Source of the DNA: JAJFUB01 sp964622325
GTDB taxonomy: Bacteria; Armatimonadota; Zipacnadia; Zipacnadales; UBA11051
Reading direction: 5' to 3'
Assembly (NCBI GenBank): GCA_964622325.1
Contig: CAZUOJ010000059.1
Location: 1 to 20,576, forward strand
Length of the DNA: 20,576 nucleotides
Within the stretch, counting starts at the first letter, position 1. Each line of letters starts with the position of its first letter. The notes under the pieces are model-generated. The model was not told where the DNA came from, did no database searches, and saw only the letters and a list, made by a program, of their open reading frames with translations. A program made the position numbers and the translations under genes. Shown piece by piece: positions 12,596-20,576 of this stretch.

Positions 12596-14143
12596 TCAAG
12601 AGGCATTTTCGCCTTCTTCCGCCTCGTCATAGCCTGCTTCCGCCGTTGTAATTTTTACATGGCGTTGCCAAATTTCCGCCATATTGGCCAGCTTGCGCTG
12701 TATCAGTTCATAATCCAACAGCTCAAATGTTTCGCCAAACTCTGGCACGAGCGTGGGCGTATTTAGTTGCTGATGGGCTAACGCAGCAAAATCCAGAGCC
12801 GATTCTTCTTCGCCGTGGACGACAAACACAGCACGGGGGCCTTTAATGGGCTCCAGCCAGCGCAATAATCCCTCCACATCAGCATGAGCGGAAAAAGCAG
12901 TTAAGGATCGCACACGCGCTTTAACAGGCATTTTTTGGCCAAAAAGCTTGACAACAGAATGTCCTTCTAACAGATAGCGGCCTAATGTTCCTGCAGCTTG
13001 ATAGCCGACAAATAAAATAATATCCTGCGAATGGCCCAGATGATTTTGCAAATGATGGCGAATACGTCCCCCTGTGCACATGCCGCTGCCTGCGATGATC
13101 ATCAGCGGCCCCTCTAAAGCGTTAATGGCTTTGCTCTCCTCCACTGTGCGTGTTAGCTTCAGGCCGGGAAAATCCAATGGATTATCGCCCTGCGCCAGCA
13201 AGGCCTGGGCCTCCTCATCCAAACATTCGGGATGTCGCTGTGCGATTTCTGTGGCGCTAATAGCTAGCGGGCTATCCACAAACACAGGCAAGCGTGGCGC
13301 AGATTTTGTTTCAATAATCTCATTCAACACATACAAAAGCTCCTGCGCGCGGCCAATCGCAAAGGCCGGCACGAGGATATGGCTGCGATGCTGCGCCGCC
13401 TCGCGCATAATGGATTCCAGCGTCTGGCGTTGCAATTGGACAGGCTCATGACGGCGATTGCCGTATGTGGATTCCATAATCACAAAATCGGCTTCTTCAT
13501 ATAAGCTTGGATCGCGCAGCAATGGCCTGTTGGAATGCCCGATATCGCCGGAAAACAGCATTTTAATTTCAGGCGCAAGATTGCGGCCACTAGAGGGCGC
13601 CCTGTTTTTGCTTTCGTCAGCCCAAATTTCAATGCTGGCAGCGCCCAAAATATGTCCCGCATCGCGCCAGCGCGCCCGCAAGCCTGGCGCCAGCTCCACA
13701 ATCTCCTCATAAGCGACGGGCTGCAAAAGCTTCAGGGCGGCTTCCACATCTTCCATTTGATAAAGCGGGGCTGGCGGCGGGCCTTCGCGGCCATAGCGAG
13801 CCCAGCGCCGAAAATCATGCCGCCAATCTTCCTCCTGGATATGCGCACTGTCCGGCAACATAATGCGGCACAAATCACATGTCGCCGCTGTGGCGTACAC
13901 AGGCCCTCGAAAGCCCAAACGCGTAATCAACGGCAGATTGCCGGAATGATCAATGTGCGCGTGTGTGAGCAACAGCATATCCACATCTGCATAATTCACA
14001 TGAAAATCAGGCCGGCCCTGTTGACGCAAATGATCGGGCCCCTGATACATGCCCACATCTATCAATAGCCGCTTGCCACAGGCTTCCAAAAGAAATTGTG
14101 AGCCCGTCACAGTGCGGGCTCCGCCCAAAAAAGACAGCTTCAT
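12596..14143 (-). CDS. metallo-beta-lactamase/beta-CASP RNA-processing hydrolase
   Basis: A 515-residue CPSF/Ysh1-type MBL-fold protein, expected to be a zinc-dependent RNA exo- or endonuclease in the cytoplasm. The opening LSFLGGARTVTGSQFLLE is typical. Asp29 and HAHIDH (61-66) are zinc ligands, followed by GHILGAA (near 165) and FSGDIGH (near 208). The beta-CASP domain holds ESTYGNR, VPAFAIGRAQELLY and GSGMCTGGRIRHHL. The C-terminal RMMBL domain has AFSAHAD, with a last His in VVHGE. The start is the ATG at 14143, with AAAGGAAAT upstream; the longer frame to 14164 has no ribosome site. The gene follows the LOG-like gene by 151 bases on the same strand, with no clear terminator between, so they may be co-transcribed. 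Confidence 0.93.
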   Translation of the reverse strand: MKLSFLGGARTVTGSQFLLEACGKRLLIDVGMYQGPDHLRQQGRPDFHVNYADVDMLLLTHAHIDHSGNLPLITRLGFRGPVYATAATCDLCRIMLPDSAHIQEEDWRHDFRRWARYGREGPPPAPLYQMEDVEAALKLLQPVAYEEIVELAPGLRARWRDAGHILGAASIEIWADESKNRAPSSGRNLAPEIKMLFSGDIGHSNRPLLRDPSLYEEADFVIMESTYGNRRHEPVQLQRQTLESIMREAAQHRSHILVPAFAIGRAQELLYVLNEIIETKSAPRLPVFVDSPLAISATEIAQRHPECLDEEAQALLAQGDNPLDFPGLKLTRTVEESKAINALEGPLMIIAGSGMCTGGRIRHHLQNHLGHSQDIILFVGYQAAGTLGRYLLEGHSVVKLFGQKMPVKARVRSLTAFSAHADVEGLLRWLEPIKGPRAVFVVHGEEESALDFAALAHQQLNTPTLVPEFGETFELLDYELIQRKLANMAEIWQRHVKITTAEAGYDEAEEGENAS

Positions 14144-14294
14144 CTGGATTTCCTTTCTTAACAAGAAGCAAAAATGCTATTCTCAGGCCAGCCTATCTTC
14201 TTCTCAAAGCTCACAGGAGCTTGGAAAACAAAATTTCTCTTCATGTCATTGTGTTTTTTGCGTTTTCTTTTTGTTATCGCCCTGGGGCGCAATT

Positions 14295-14891
14295 TTAGCC
14301 TTCGTCGGCCACGCGGAATTGATACGCCACGCCCCGCCGCACGCGCTCATAATGCTTTTGAATCGCGATTTCAATCAGCTCCCGCGGATCTTGGCTATAT
14401 ACAAGCTCTGCGTCTGTATGCTTGCCAATCATTCCGACGATTTCATCCAGATGATCGGCAATGCCCCCCGTGCCTTGCAATACAGCAATAAGCTTGCCTT
14501 CGTCGTAAGCGATGGCAAATTCGCCGAGCGTGCCGGAACGCCCCCCCACAATGCACACGATATCGCAGCTGCGAATCGCCTCAATTTCTCGTCCCATCAA
14601 GCCGGAGCCCGTAAAGATCAGCGCATCATATTCTTCATAAGGCGAACGATAGCGATCAATGTGTTCCTGCAGCGCCAGGGCCGGCGAAATGCCGATGGCG
14701 AGCGCGCCTTCCTCTTTTGCTCCCAAAACAGCCTCATGCGGCAGTCCCGGACAGGCGCCTGTGATGATGATGCAGTTATGGCGCGCAATTTGCCGCCCTA
14801 ATTCGCGGCAGAGCCGACGCGCCTCCTCGCTAATGCGCCCTCCGGCAGATCCCATTACGCCTACTTTTGTTTTAATTTCCATCGCCTCCAT
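14295..14891 (-). CDS. LOG-like / TIGR00725-type nucleotide-binding protein (SLOG)
   Basis: A 198-residue Rossmann-like protein of the lysine-decarboxylase-like (LOG) superfamily. It starts KVGVMGSAGG (9-18), has TGACPGLPHEAVLGA (44-58) in place of the usual GGGxxGLM, and carries the nucleotide-binding block VGGRSGTLGE at 115-124. True LOG proteins are phosphoribohydrolases that release cytokinin-type bases from nucleotides. This subgroup (SLOG cluster 4) is mostly uncharacterised and may only bind a nucleotide ligand. Two in-frame ATGs, at 14891 and 14882, flank the only GGAGG. That motif starts inside the first ATG and lies 2 nt before the second, so the start is uncertain by 3 residues. 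The beta-CASP gene follows downstream. Confidence 0.8.
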   Translation of the reverse strand: MEAMEIKTKVGVMGSAGGRISEEARRLCRELGRQIARHNCIIITGACPGLPHEAVLGAKEEGALAIGISPALALQEHIDRYRSPYEEYDALIFTGSGLMGREIEAIRSCDIVCIVGGRSGTLGEFAIAYDEGKLIAVLQGTGGIADHLDEIVGMIGKHTDAELVYSQDPRELIEIAIQKHYERVRRGVAYQFRVADEG

Positions 14892-15022
14892 TAAAAAGTC
14901 GCTTTTGCTGTCTCCGCCATTGTACGAAAAATCTTTATCCCCTCGCCCCTGCGTTCTGCTAAATCCTTCGCCCCAGCAAGCTGAAGACTATTCTCTTTAC
15001 AAGATTCCGCCCTGTGTAATTG

Positions 15023-16606
15023 TTATAGCTTTAGACGATACAGATGGACAGCCAGCGGCTCAAAATCATCGTGAAACATGCCTTCTTCAGATCGCAGCGT
15101 GCGCTCCTCGTCCAGCACTTCAATTTGCTGCCCGGCAGGCAGGCCCGGAATGAAAAATGTGCCGCGAACGGCCTGGGCCGCCGGATCGCTGTTGACGGCG
15201 AACACATATAACATCCCTTCATATTTTTTGGCCAGCACATCGGCTCGCCGCCCGCCCTCTAATTCCAGCTTAACAGGCCGTTGCGGGGCAGGCGCTGCCA
15301 GCACAGGCGTCAAGCGTGTGATTTGAGCATTGATTTCTCGCAACGCTTCCATATTTTCCGGCAGCACGCCGAATTGTGCATAGCGCGGCTTCCAGATATG
15401 TGTGAAATAGCCGATGGCTGTCGCCCCCTGACAGATCGCCATCCATACTTCCGCCTTAATATGTGTGGGAGTCACATCCTTTTGGGCGGCCTCACTGACC
15501 CATTGACTCCCTTTAGATGTCTCTATCCATGCATAAAGCGGCTTGTCTGGCGCCAGCTGGGCTAATTCCCCCATTCCCTCACTCACTAGATGTATCCAGT
15601 CGGTACGCCCCCAGCCGTAAATCGGATAGACATCAAAGCCCAGCACATCCGCGGCCTGAGCATAGGCTGTATAAAGATTGCGCCGTCTCTCTTCGGGATA
15701 TTTCTTGAAAAAGGGCATAAAATAGGCTGTAAGCGTCATAAAAATGGGGCGCGTGGGATCGGCTTGTTTCCAGGCGCGATATTTCTCCTGTGTTTGCTCT
15801 GGCGTTTGGCGCACAACATCGCGCGGCGGACACAGCAAGACATTCCGCCCGCTTTCCTCCAGGCCCTCAATTTCTCCAATAGAGCCCCAGATTTGTTCGC
15901 CCGGATATGTCTCCTCTACAAACACAGCTAATTCCTGAAATGTCGCCGGCGCGGGCAGCACAATTTCCTGTTTATCGCGTGTGTTTTGCAATTCCGCCTG
16001 AATAATGGGCCGTCCGTCGCCGAGAAATCTGACTTTTTTCGCCACTGACAGGCCCGGCGAAATCGTGAGCCAAACATTGAATTGTTTTATTGTCACGGGC
16101 TGAGGCGTTTTGATTGTCAATTGGCTGTTCAGAAGCGGATCCAGCACGGCCCAGCTGTGCACATCGCCATCTACAATTCGCCATAGCGGCGCGCGATTAT
16201 TCAGCCGCAGCATTTCTCCCGGAATAACTTGCGCCTCGCTTTCTTTGTGCGTCAAATCAGGCTCATCATCATGAATATAGCCCAAAAGCCAGGGATGCCC
16301 TTTAAGCCGTAAATCAAAGGGCATCACGCCATAAAAGCCAGCTTGCTCCACAAGCTGCATATATTCCACAACATCAGCCGTGCCGCCGCTTTTAGGCCAA
16401 TAGCCTGCGATTGTATTTACGCCGATATTGCGGGCAAGGGGGAAATTAGCGGGATCTTGCAGCCAGATCATAATGGGAAAAAATGGCCGGCCATTGACAA
16501 TAAATTCCCGCTGCGGCCCAATAGATACGGCTTGAATAGGCTCCAGAGAGTAGGCCAGGCGCGTCACACTCATAAGCAGGCCCGATATTAAGACAAGCCG
16601 TTTCAT
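15023..16606 (-). CDS. secreted TIM-barrel glycosidase-like protein with inserted beta-sandwich
   Basis: A 527-residue protein with a signal peptide (about 1-20, LISGLLMSVTRLAYS). It begins like clan GH-A enzymes, with FIVNGRPFFPIMIWL (35-49) and NIGVNTIAGYW (60-70). GYIHDDEPDL (109-118) supplies Glu115 as a possible acid/base. Residues about 125-265 do not look like barrel; they read as a beta-rich sandwich resembling an F5/8-type carbohydrate-binding fold. The barrel then resumes (EKYRAWKQADPTRPIFMTLTAYF split across strands; DVLGFDVYPIYGW), and Glu362 in YAWIETSKG is a candidate nucleophile. A small C-terminal beta domain follows. AAGGAGG lies 6 nt from the ATG. It is the last gene of the GH20-amidohydrolase cluster, so a glycan role is likely. 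No exact CAZy family is recognised. Confidence 0.75.
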   Translation of the reverse strand: MKRLVLISGLLMSVTRLAYSLEPIQAVSIGPQREFIVNGRPFFPIMIWLQDPANFPLARNIGVNTIAGYWPKSGGTADVVEYMQLVEQAGFYGVMPFDLRLKGHPWLLGYIHDDEPDLTHKESEAQVIPGEMLRLNNRAPLWRIVDGDVHSWAVLDPLLNSQLTIKTPQPVTIKQFNVWLTISPGLSVAKKVRFLGDGRPIIQAELQNTRDKQEIVLPAPATFQELAVFVEETYPGEQIWGSIGEIEGLEESGRNVLLCPPRDVVRQTPEQTQEKYRAWKQADPTRPIFMTLTAYFMPFFKKYPEERRRNLYTAYAQAADVLGFDVYPIYGWGRTDWIHLVSEGMGELAQLAPDKPLYAWIETSKGSQWVSEAAQKDVTPTHIKAEVWMAICQGATAIGYFTHIWKPRYAQFGVLPENMEALREINAQITRLTPVLAAPAPQRPVKLELEGGRRADVLAKKYEGMLYVFAVNSDPAAQAVRGTFFIPGLPAGQQIEVLDEERTLRSEEGMFHDDFEPLAVHLYRLKL

Positions 16607-16743
16607 CTCCGCCCTCCTTGTAAAAGCAAAACGACATTTTTTCCCTTCTTGTTCGTCTCGGGAAATTGTTGGCGCATGAGCTCTTGCGGAGGGCTGAACT
16701 TTTGTAAAAGGTCCTCAGGCCAGCACAGCATGTAAAAAAACAT
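16603..16743 (-). CDS. possible 46-residue protein bridging two operon genes
   Basis: The ATG at 16741-16743 directly follows the TAA of the amidohydrolase gene (TAAATG). The frame stays open for 46 codons, and its TGA overlaps the next ATG as ATGA (16603-16606). The peptide begins MFFYMLCWPEDLLQKFSPPQ and continues with a polar stretch rich in Gln and Lys, ending LLLQGGRR; no domain is recognised. There is no ribosome site of its own, so it would rely on reinitiation after the upstream stop, and it would couple translation to the downstream glycosidase-like gene. It is in the same frame as the amidohydrolase, so chance openness or stop readthrough are alternatives. Confidence 0.35.
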   Translation of the reverse strand: MFFYMLCWPEDLLQKFSPPQELMRQQFPETNKKGKNVVLLLQGGRR

Positions 16744-17619
16744 TTACAGCCCGAGCAAGCGTTCTGCATTCAGATGCATGATTTTTTCGTAAGCTTGCTG
16801 GCTGATTTTGCCCTCGCGCAGCGCCCGATTCATCGTTTCCACTTGCGGCACTTCCTGGCCCGGATAGCATATGTCTGTGCCAAAAAGGATGCGATCCTGG
16901 AATTCTTCCAAAAACCAACAGCCAAAATCCCAATCCCTTGTGAGCGCATTATTGCCGCTGCCCGCAGAAATGTCCGCCCATAAATTGTCATAAGTGCGCA
17001 TTAAACGAATAAGCACGCCCCCCGGCTTTACGGGCCCCGTGGGATAGCCCATCCAATTTTCCTCTGTCACATCCCCACTAATGGCCGACCAAAAAGCCAT
17101 GCTATGGCCAATGAATTGCAGCTTCGGAAACATCTGCAGGACTTTTTCCAGCTTAGGCAGGCCTAATTGATCCACAAGGCCATACATGCCGCGATTGGCG
17201 CTGGCCACATGGAACAGCAGGGGCAGGCCCGCCCGTTCCACATGGGACAAAAAATTCAAAGTGCGCTCGTCATCCCACCATACATTAGAGGCAAATTCCC
17301 CTACGCCCTTGCAGCCTAACGACTTGTAATGCTCCAGCGCCTTGCTGTAATCCGTCTTCGGACTGTTGTACCAATAACGCACATCAAAATTGCAAAAAGG
17401 AATAATCCGATCCGGATATTGATTGTAAATATCCAGCACATTCTCATTTGTTTGCAAAATCTCGCCTATCTCATGATGCACTAGCGGCAACACAACGCCC
17501 TTGTCTATCCCCAACGCGTCCCACATTTCCAGAAGCTCTTCTGGCGATGTCCAGCGACAAATGGCTTTTTGTCTTTCGTCATAAAGCCGTATTGTATGTG
17601 TATGAATGTCAATAATCAT
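16744..17619 (-). CDS. amidohydrolase_2 family metal-dependent TIM-barrel hydrolase
   Basis: A 291-residue cytoplasmic protein of the amidohydrolase superfamily. The N-terminal HTH metal motif is His6 and His8 (MIIDIHTHT). Further expected ligands are Glu108 in GCKGVGEFA, His137 in LLFHVAS, His172 in FIGHS and Asp249 in ILFGTD. The typical ending NAERLLGL is present. Relatives act as decarboxylases, lactonases or hydrolases of small ring compounds; the substrate cannot be read here. GGAGG lies 7 nt upstream of the ATG. It sits 59 bases after the GH20 gene and before the glycosidase-like gene on the same strand, suggesting work on a sugar or sugar-derived product of the same pathway. Confidence 0.88.
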   Translation of the reverse strand: MIIDIHTHTIRLYDERQKAICRWTSPEELLEMWDALGIDKGVVLPLVHHEIGEILQTNENVLDIYNQYPDRIIPFCNFDVRYWYNSPKTDYSKALEHYKSLGCKGVGEFASNVWWDDERTLNFLSHVERAGLPLLFHVASANRGMYGLVDQLGLPKLEKVLQMFPKLQFIGHSMAFWSAISGDVTEENWMGYPTGPVKPGGVLIRLMRTYDNLWADISAGSGNNALTRDWDFGCWFLEEFQDRILFGTDICYPGQEVPQVETMNRALREGKISQQAYEKIMHLNAERLLGL

Positions 17620-17678
17620 GTGTCATCCTCCGCATTTGGAAAAATTAAAATTTATTATGCCTTCAGCACAGACTTCTC

Positions 17679-20576
17679 TTAATCCTGCGACATCCAGATT
17701 TCGCCGTGCGAATCTGTTCCGCCCTGGGAAGCGGCTATCACAGCTAATTCATATTTGGCGTCTGGGACAAAATGCGCCAGCTTTAACACAAACACATTAT
17801 CACGGCTGCCAGCTCCCGCCCAGCCGCTATGGGCATCCTGGGCAACAATTTGTCCATTGCACAGCAGCCGCACATCGCGCATGCGCAGGCCATGGGCGCC
17901 GCGCGTATAGACAAATTCCAGCCGATATGTGCCGGCTCCTTTGATATAAGCTGTAATGTCATAACGCAGTTCTTGTTCCGTCTCGGACATCTGCTCAGGC
18001 GTCCATCCTGCCACAAGCAAATAAGCTCGACGCCCCAGCCCTAACTCCTCGGCAGGCGGCAAAATCGACAACGTCCCCTCGGCAATTTTTTCTCCCAGCT
18101 CGTGCAGACGCTCTTTTAATTTTTGCAAATCCGCTTGTTGTTGCCGGATGTTTTTCAGATCTCCTTCAAAGGCGCCCTGTGTGTTCACAGCCTCGGCGAA
18201 ATCCGCTTCTATCGGCGCCAATTGCACTCGTAATTTTTCTAACTGTAAGCCGGCTTGTTGGAGCTTTTCCGCCGCTTCTGAACGCTGATTGGCCTGCAGC
18301 GCCTGTTCCGCTGCGGCATATAATTGCGCCAGCTCCTCAAAGATTTGTAGCTTGTGGGACACATAGCGATACATGGCGCACGCTGTGAGCGCGCGCTTGA
18401 TTGTCAGCACATTTCGGCGCGCTAATTTCAGCAATTGTTGCAAATTATCTGCCCATTGTTGACAAGCTTCTTGCAAGGCCGGGGCCCGCTTTAGATAAAG
18501 CGGCTCGCGTTGCATAAATTGACGGCGAAAATTTTGGGGCGCACTCCAAAATAGCCGCTGCACAAGCGTCCCATTGCGCCATAAAGCGGCTTCGCCGCTT
18601 GTAGGAATAGGAGCATAAAAAGCCTGAGCAATAATTTCTGCTGCCTTTGGCGCGGCAATTCCCAGCCAATCGGCCGCAAAGCGCCGATCAAAATCGGCTT
18701 TGGAAGTGCGGCCTAATGTCCAGCCGCATTCCGCGGCATAAAGCAGCCCATAAAAGCTGTTTTCATACAGGCCGCCGTACATCAATTCCCATGTTGTGCA
18801 AATAGCGCCCCCACAGGGCCGACGCAACGCAGGCGAGCGTCCCGCCTCGTAAAAGCCCTTTATCCCCCGAAATGTCATGATATAATCCGGCCAGATGATG
18901 GAATAATCGACAACAGCCGGGCAGACAAAAACATCCTCATATCCAGCTTCCTGATATTGTGCGATTTCGGGATAGCTGGCGGGGCCATGATAAATCCATT
19001 CTGTAGGGATGCAATCCTTCGGCATGTGCGCCGCGTGTTTCAGAGACAAATATGAAAGCTCCTCTGTCGGGCCATGATGCGAGGGCCAAAAGAGCATTTT
19101 GCGGCCATATTTTTTGCAGATATTATTCAGCTTTGTCATATGCTCCACATAAAGCGGCCCAATGCCTTTGGGCTTACAGCGCGGACAAAGCCCAAAATTA
19201 AATTCAAATTCATCGGCGCCCACATGAAAATAGCGGGCATGGGGAAACGCCTGCGCTAATTCGCCAAAAACATCCTCTAAAAATGTCCATGTCTTCGGCT
19301 CGCTTGTGCAATACACCCATGTGCTGCCATGTTCACGCAAATCCTTCAGCTCTTCATGCTGCAGCGTCGCCGAAGCATGTCCCAAAGCCTCGTATTGGGG
19401 AATGAGCTGGACAAAATATTGTGCCGCATAGGCGTCTAAGGCCAGAGCTTTTTGCTTATCCAGCGTGCCCGGCCGCCCCAGGAAGGGATATTTTTCAAAG
19501 CGATAATCTCCTTCCATATAAATCATAATACAGTTCATCTTGTGGCGTGCTGTCTCGCGTATCAGCCGCTTAAAGAAATCCATATTGATCGTTTGCCCTC
19601 GCGCCAGATCATATTGCCAGCCCCGCAGGGGATATTCGGGCCAATCAATAATCAGCACAGCGGGGATTGCCGGACGACGGGAGGAAGAAGGGGCCTGCAA
19701 CAATTGCCGCAGCGTTTGTACGCCGTAAAAGAGCCCTGCTGCATCGCGCCCGACTATCGCCACGCCGGCTTTTTGCGCCTCCAATATATAGCCTTCTGCC
19801 TGGGCGGGCGGCTGCACTGTAAAGCCCATTTTTTGCAACGCAGCCAGCCTTGCCTTATCGGAAGCTAAACATAGCCAGATACGGCTGCCTTGCTTAGCCA
19901 TTTGGAAGGCGGGCAGCCCCAGCTCCCTCACGCGCTCGTTAATCTCCGCATATAAAAAACGCTCCGTAGCTGTTTTCGCTTCCTGGCCAAATCCTGACAG
20001 CACAACATCTCCGGGCGACAGGATGCATTGTTGGGGCTGAGGCAAAAGAGCAATGCCGCGCGCGCCTAGCTCTTGCGCTGCTTCTATCTGCTTTTGTATT
20101 TGCGGCGTGAGAATTATCGCCTGCGCTATAATAGGCCTGTGCGGATTATGTTTATAAAGTGTCCAGCCATCTCCGGAAACGATGCCTGTGATGTAAATAT
20201 CCAGATAGCCTTGGGCAAAATGTTTTTCCGAGAGCGCAGCCGTAACATCAATTGGCTGCCGATTGCTTTCATTCCAGGCGTCGCCGTTGGCGATAACAGG
20301 CCCCTGATGCAGCACAGAGCCTTCCGGCGCATCGCCTCGTACAATTAATTGATAAGAGTGGCCTTTGCCTGTGTAGGCGACAACATTGCCCAGAAAAATT
20401 CGATACGCTAAAGGCTTTTCTTGAGGCACAGGAAAACGAAGAGACACAAGCTGGCCGCTGGAAAGCTGCCCCATATGCCCCTCTCCTGTGGGCGTTGGCT
20501 CAATGGCCGCGAAGGTTTGGGCAAAGGGCGCATATTCGTCCCAGGGCGAGGAGGCCGCCCACAGAGCAAGGCTCAA
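17679..20576 (-). CDS. GH20 family beta-N-acetylhexosaminidase, multidomain (N-terminus beyond window)
   Basis: 965 residues are visible; the frame is open at the window edge, so the start and probably a signal peptide are missing (the first visible residues, LSLALWAASS, look like the end of one). In order: a beta-rich N-terminal domain (about 20-150); a GH20b-type alpha/beta domain (about 170-300) with GLFYGVQTLRQLL; the GH20 TIM barrel (about 305-640), with the catalytic Asp455-Glu456 pair in YFHVGADEFEF; a helical region with a likely coiled coil (about 740-840, rich in Leu/Gln/Glu/Lys); and a C-terminal beta-sandwich (about 850-965). GH20 enzymes remove terminal GlcNAc or GalNAc from glycans by substrate-assisted catalysis. 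The length is well above the usual 500-800. It heads the operon with the amidohydrolase and the glycosidase-like gene. Confidence 0.92.
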   Translation of the reverse strand: MSLALWAASSPWDEYAPFAQTFAAIEPTPTGEGHMGQLSSGQLVSLRFPVPQEKPLAYRIFLGNVVAYTGKGHSYQLIVRGDAPEGSVLHQGPVIANGDAWNESNRQPIDVTAALSEKHFAQGYLDIYITGIVSGDGWTLYKHNPHRPIIAQAIILTPQIQKQIEAAQELGARGIALLPQPQQCILSPGDVVLSGFGQEAKTATERFLYAEINERVRELGLPAFQMAKQGSRIWLCLASDKARLAALQKMGFTVQPPAQAEGYILEAQKAGVAIVGRDAAGLFYGVQTLRQLLQAPSSSRRPAIPAVLIIDWPEYPLRGWQYDLARGQTINMDFFKRLIRETARHKMNCIMIYMEGDYRFEKYPFLGRPGTLDKQKALALDAYAAQYFVQLIPQYEALGHASATLQHEELKDLREHGSTWVYCTSEPKTWTFLEDVFGELAQAFPHARYFHVGADEFEFNFGLCPRCKPKGIGPLYVEHMTKLNNICKKYGRKMLFWPSHHGPTEELSYLSLKHAAHMPKDCIPTEWIYHGPASYPEIAQYQEAGYEDVFVCPAVVDYSIIWPDYIMTFRGIKGFYEAGRSPALRRPCGGAICTTWELMYGGLYENSFYGLLYAAECGWTLGRTSKADFDRRFAADWLGIAAPKAAEIIAQAFYAPIPTSGEAALWRNGTLVQRLFWSAPQNFRRQFMQREPLYLKRAPALQEACQQWADNLQQLLKLARRNVLTIKRALTACAMYRYVSHKLQIFEELAQLYAAAEQALQANQRSEAAEKLQQAGLQLEKLRVQLAPIEADFAEAVNTQGAFEGDLKNIRQQQADLQKLKERLHELGEKIAEGTLSILPPAEELGLGRRAYLLVAGWTPEQMSETEQELRYDITAYIKGAGTYRLEFVYTRGAHGLRMRDVRLLCNGQIVAQDAHSGWAGAGSRDNVFVLKLAHFVPDAKYELAVIAASQGGTDSHGEIWMSQD

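Noticed and set aside
14207..14222. Hairpin AAGCTC/GAGCTT between the LOG-like and beta-CASP genes
   Set aside because: No T run follows on the transcribed strand, so it is not a terminator; no riboswitch or attenuator pattern is recognisable.
1..20576. Defence island, prophage, integrative element or CRISPR array
   Set aside because: No transposase, integrase, phage structural gene, spaced repeats or restriction genes were found. The GGT/ACC depletion is uniform across the window, so there is also no sign of a recently acquired segment.

Overview
This window is ordinary bacterial chromosome: densely packed, moderately GC-rich, with Shine-Dalgarno led genes on both strands and no gap longer than about 260 bases. 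No tRNA, rRNA, CRISPR array, transposase, integrase or phage gene was seen. The gene mix (a cytoplasmic sulfatase-fold protein, a GH20 hexosaminidase, a secreted TIM-barrel glycosidase-like protein with an inserted sandwich domain, an amidohydrolase_2 protein, a GRP/RhaT-like transporter) suggests a glycan-degrading heterotroph of the PVC/Hydrogenedentota/Sumerlaeota/Armatimonadota kind. That placement is a guess from gene content; no marker gene settles it.

Layout. Bases 1-3886 hold three minus-strand housekeeping genes: phoH (cut by the window edge), an acetyl-CoA acetyltransferase and nadB. nadB is divergent from a plus-strand monodehydroascorbate-reductase/AIF-like FAD enzyme (4062-5276). 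That gene converges on a PEBP-family lipoprotein (5412-6041) across a clear bidirectional terminator. Next come a tandem two-domain nitrilase-fold protein (6182-7957, minus), divergent from a 10-TM sugar-type transporter (8105-9004, plus), and a sulfatase-fold protein (9258-10580, plus). An RDD membrane protein (10602-11384, minus) lies head to head with a SpoIIM-family membrane protein (11491-12516, plus). The rest is minus strand. A LOG-like protein lies upstream of a beta-CASP RNase-type hydrolase. A probable glycan operon reads GH20 hexosaminidase (start beyond the window) -> amidohydrolase -> possible 46-residue ORF -> secreted glycosidase-like protein.

Most unusual signals. (1) The trinucleotide GGT/ACC is almost absent from both strands, coding and non-coding: about 29 copies by hand scan against roughly 640 expected if all trinucleotides were equally common. 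About a third of the survivors lie where the protein sequence forces them (Met-Val, Trp-Val, Trp-Tyr/Phe/Trp). This looks like an avoidance rule acting on the DNA, not just codon preference. (2) The two nitrilase domains have lost complementary parts of the Glu-Lys-Cys triad. (3) The sulfatase-fold enzyme has Thr where the formylglycine precursor (Cys/Ser) should be. (4) phoH has its best ribosome site in front of an ATG followed at once by TAA, with a TTG start just downstream. (5) A small ORF exactly fills the gap between two operon genes, as TAA-ATG at one end and ATGA at the other.
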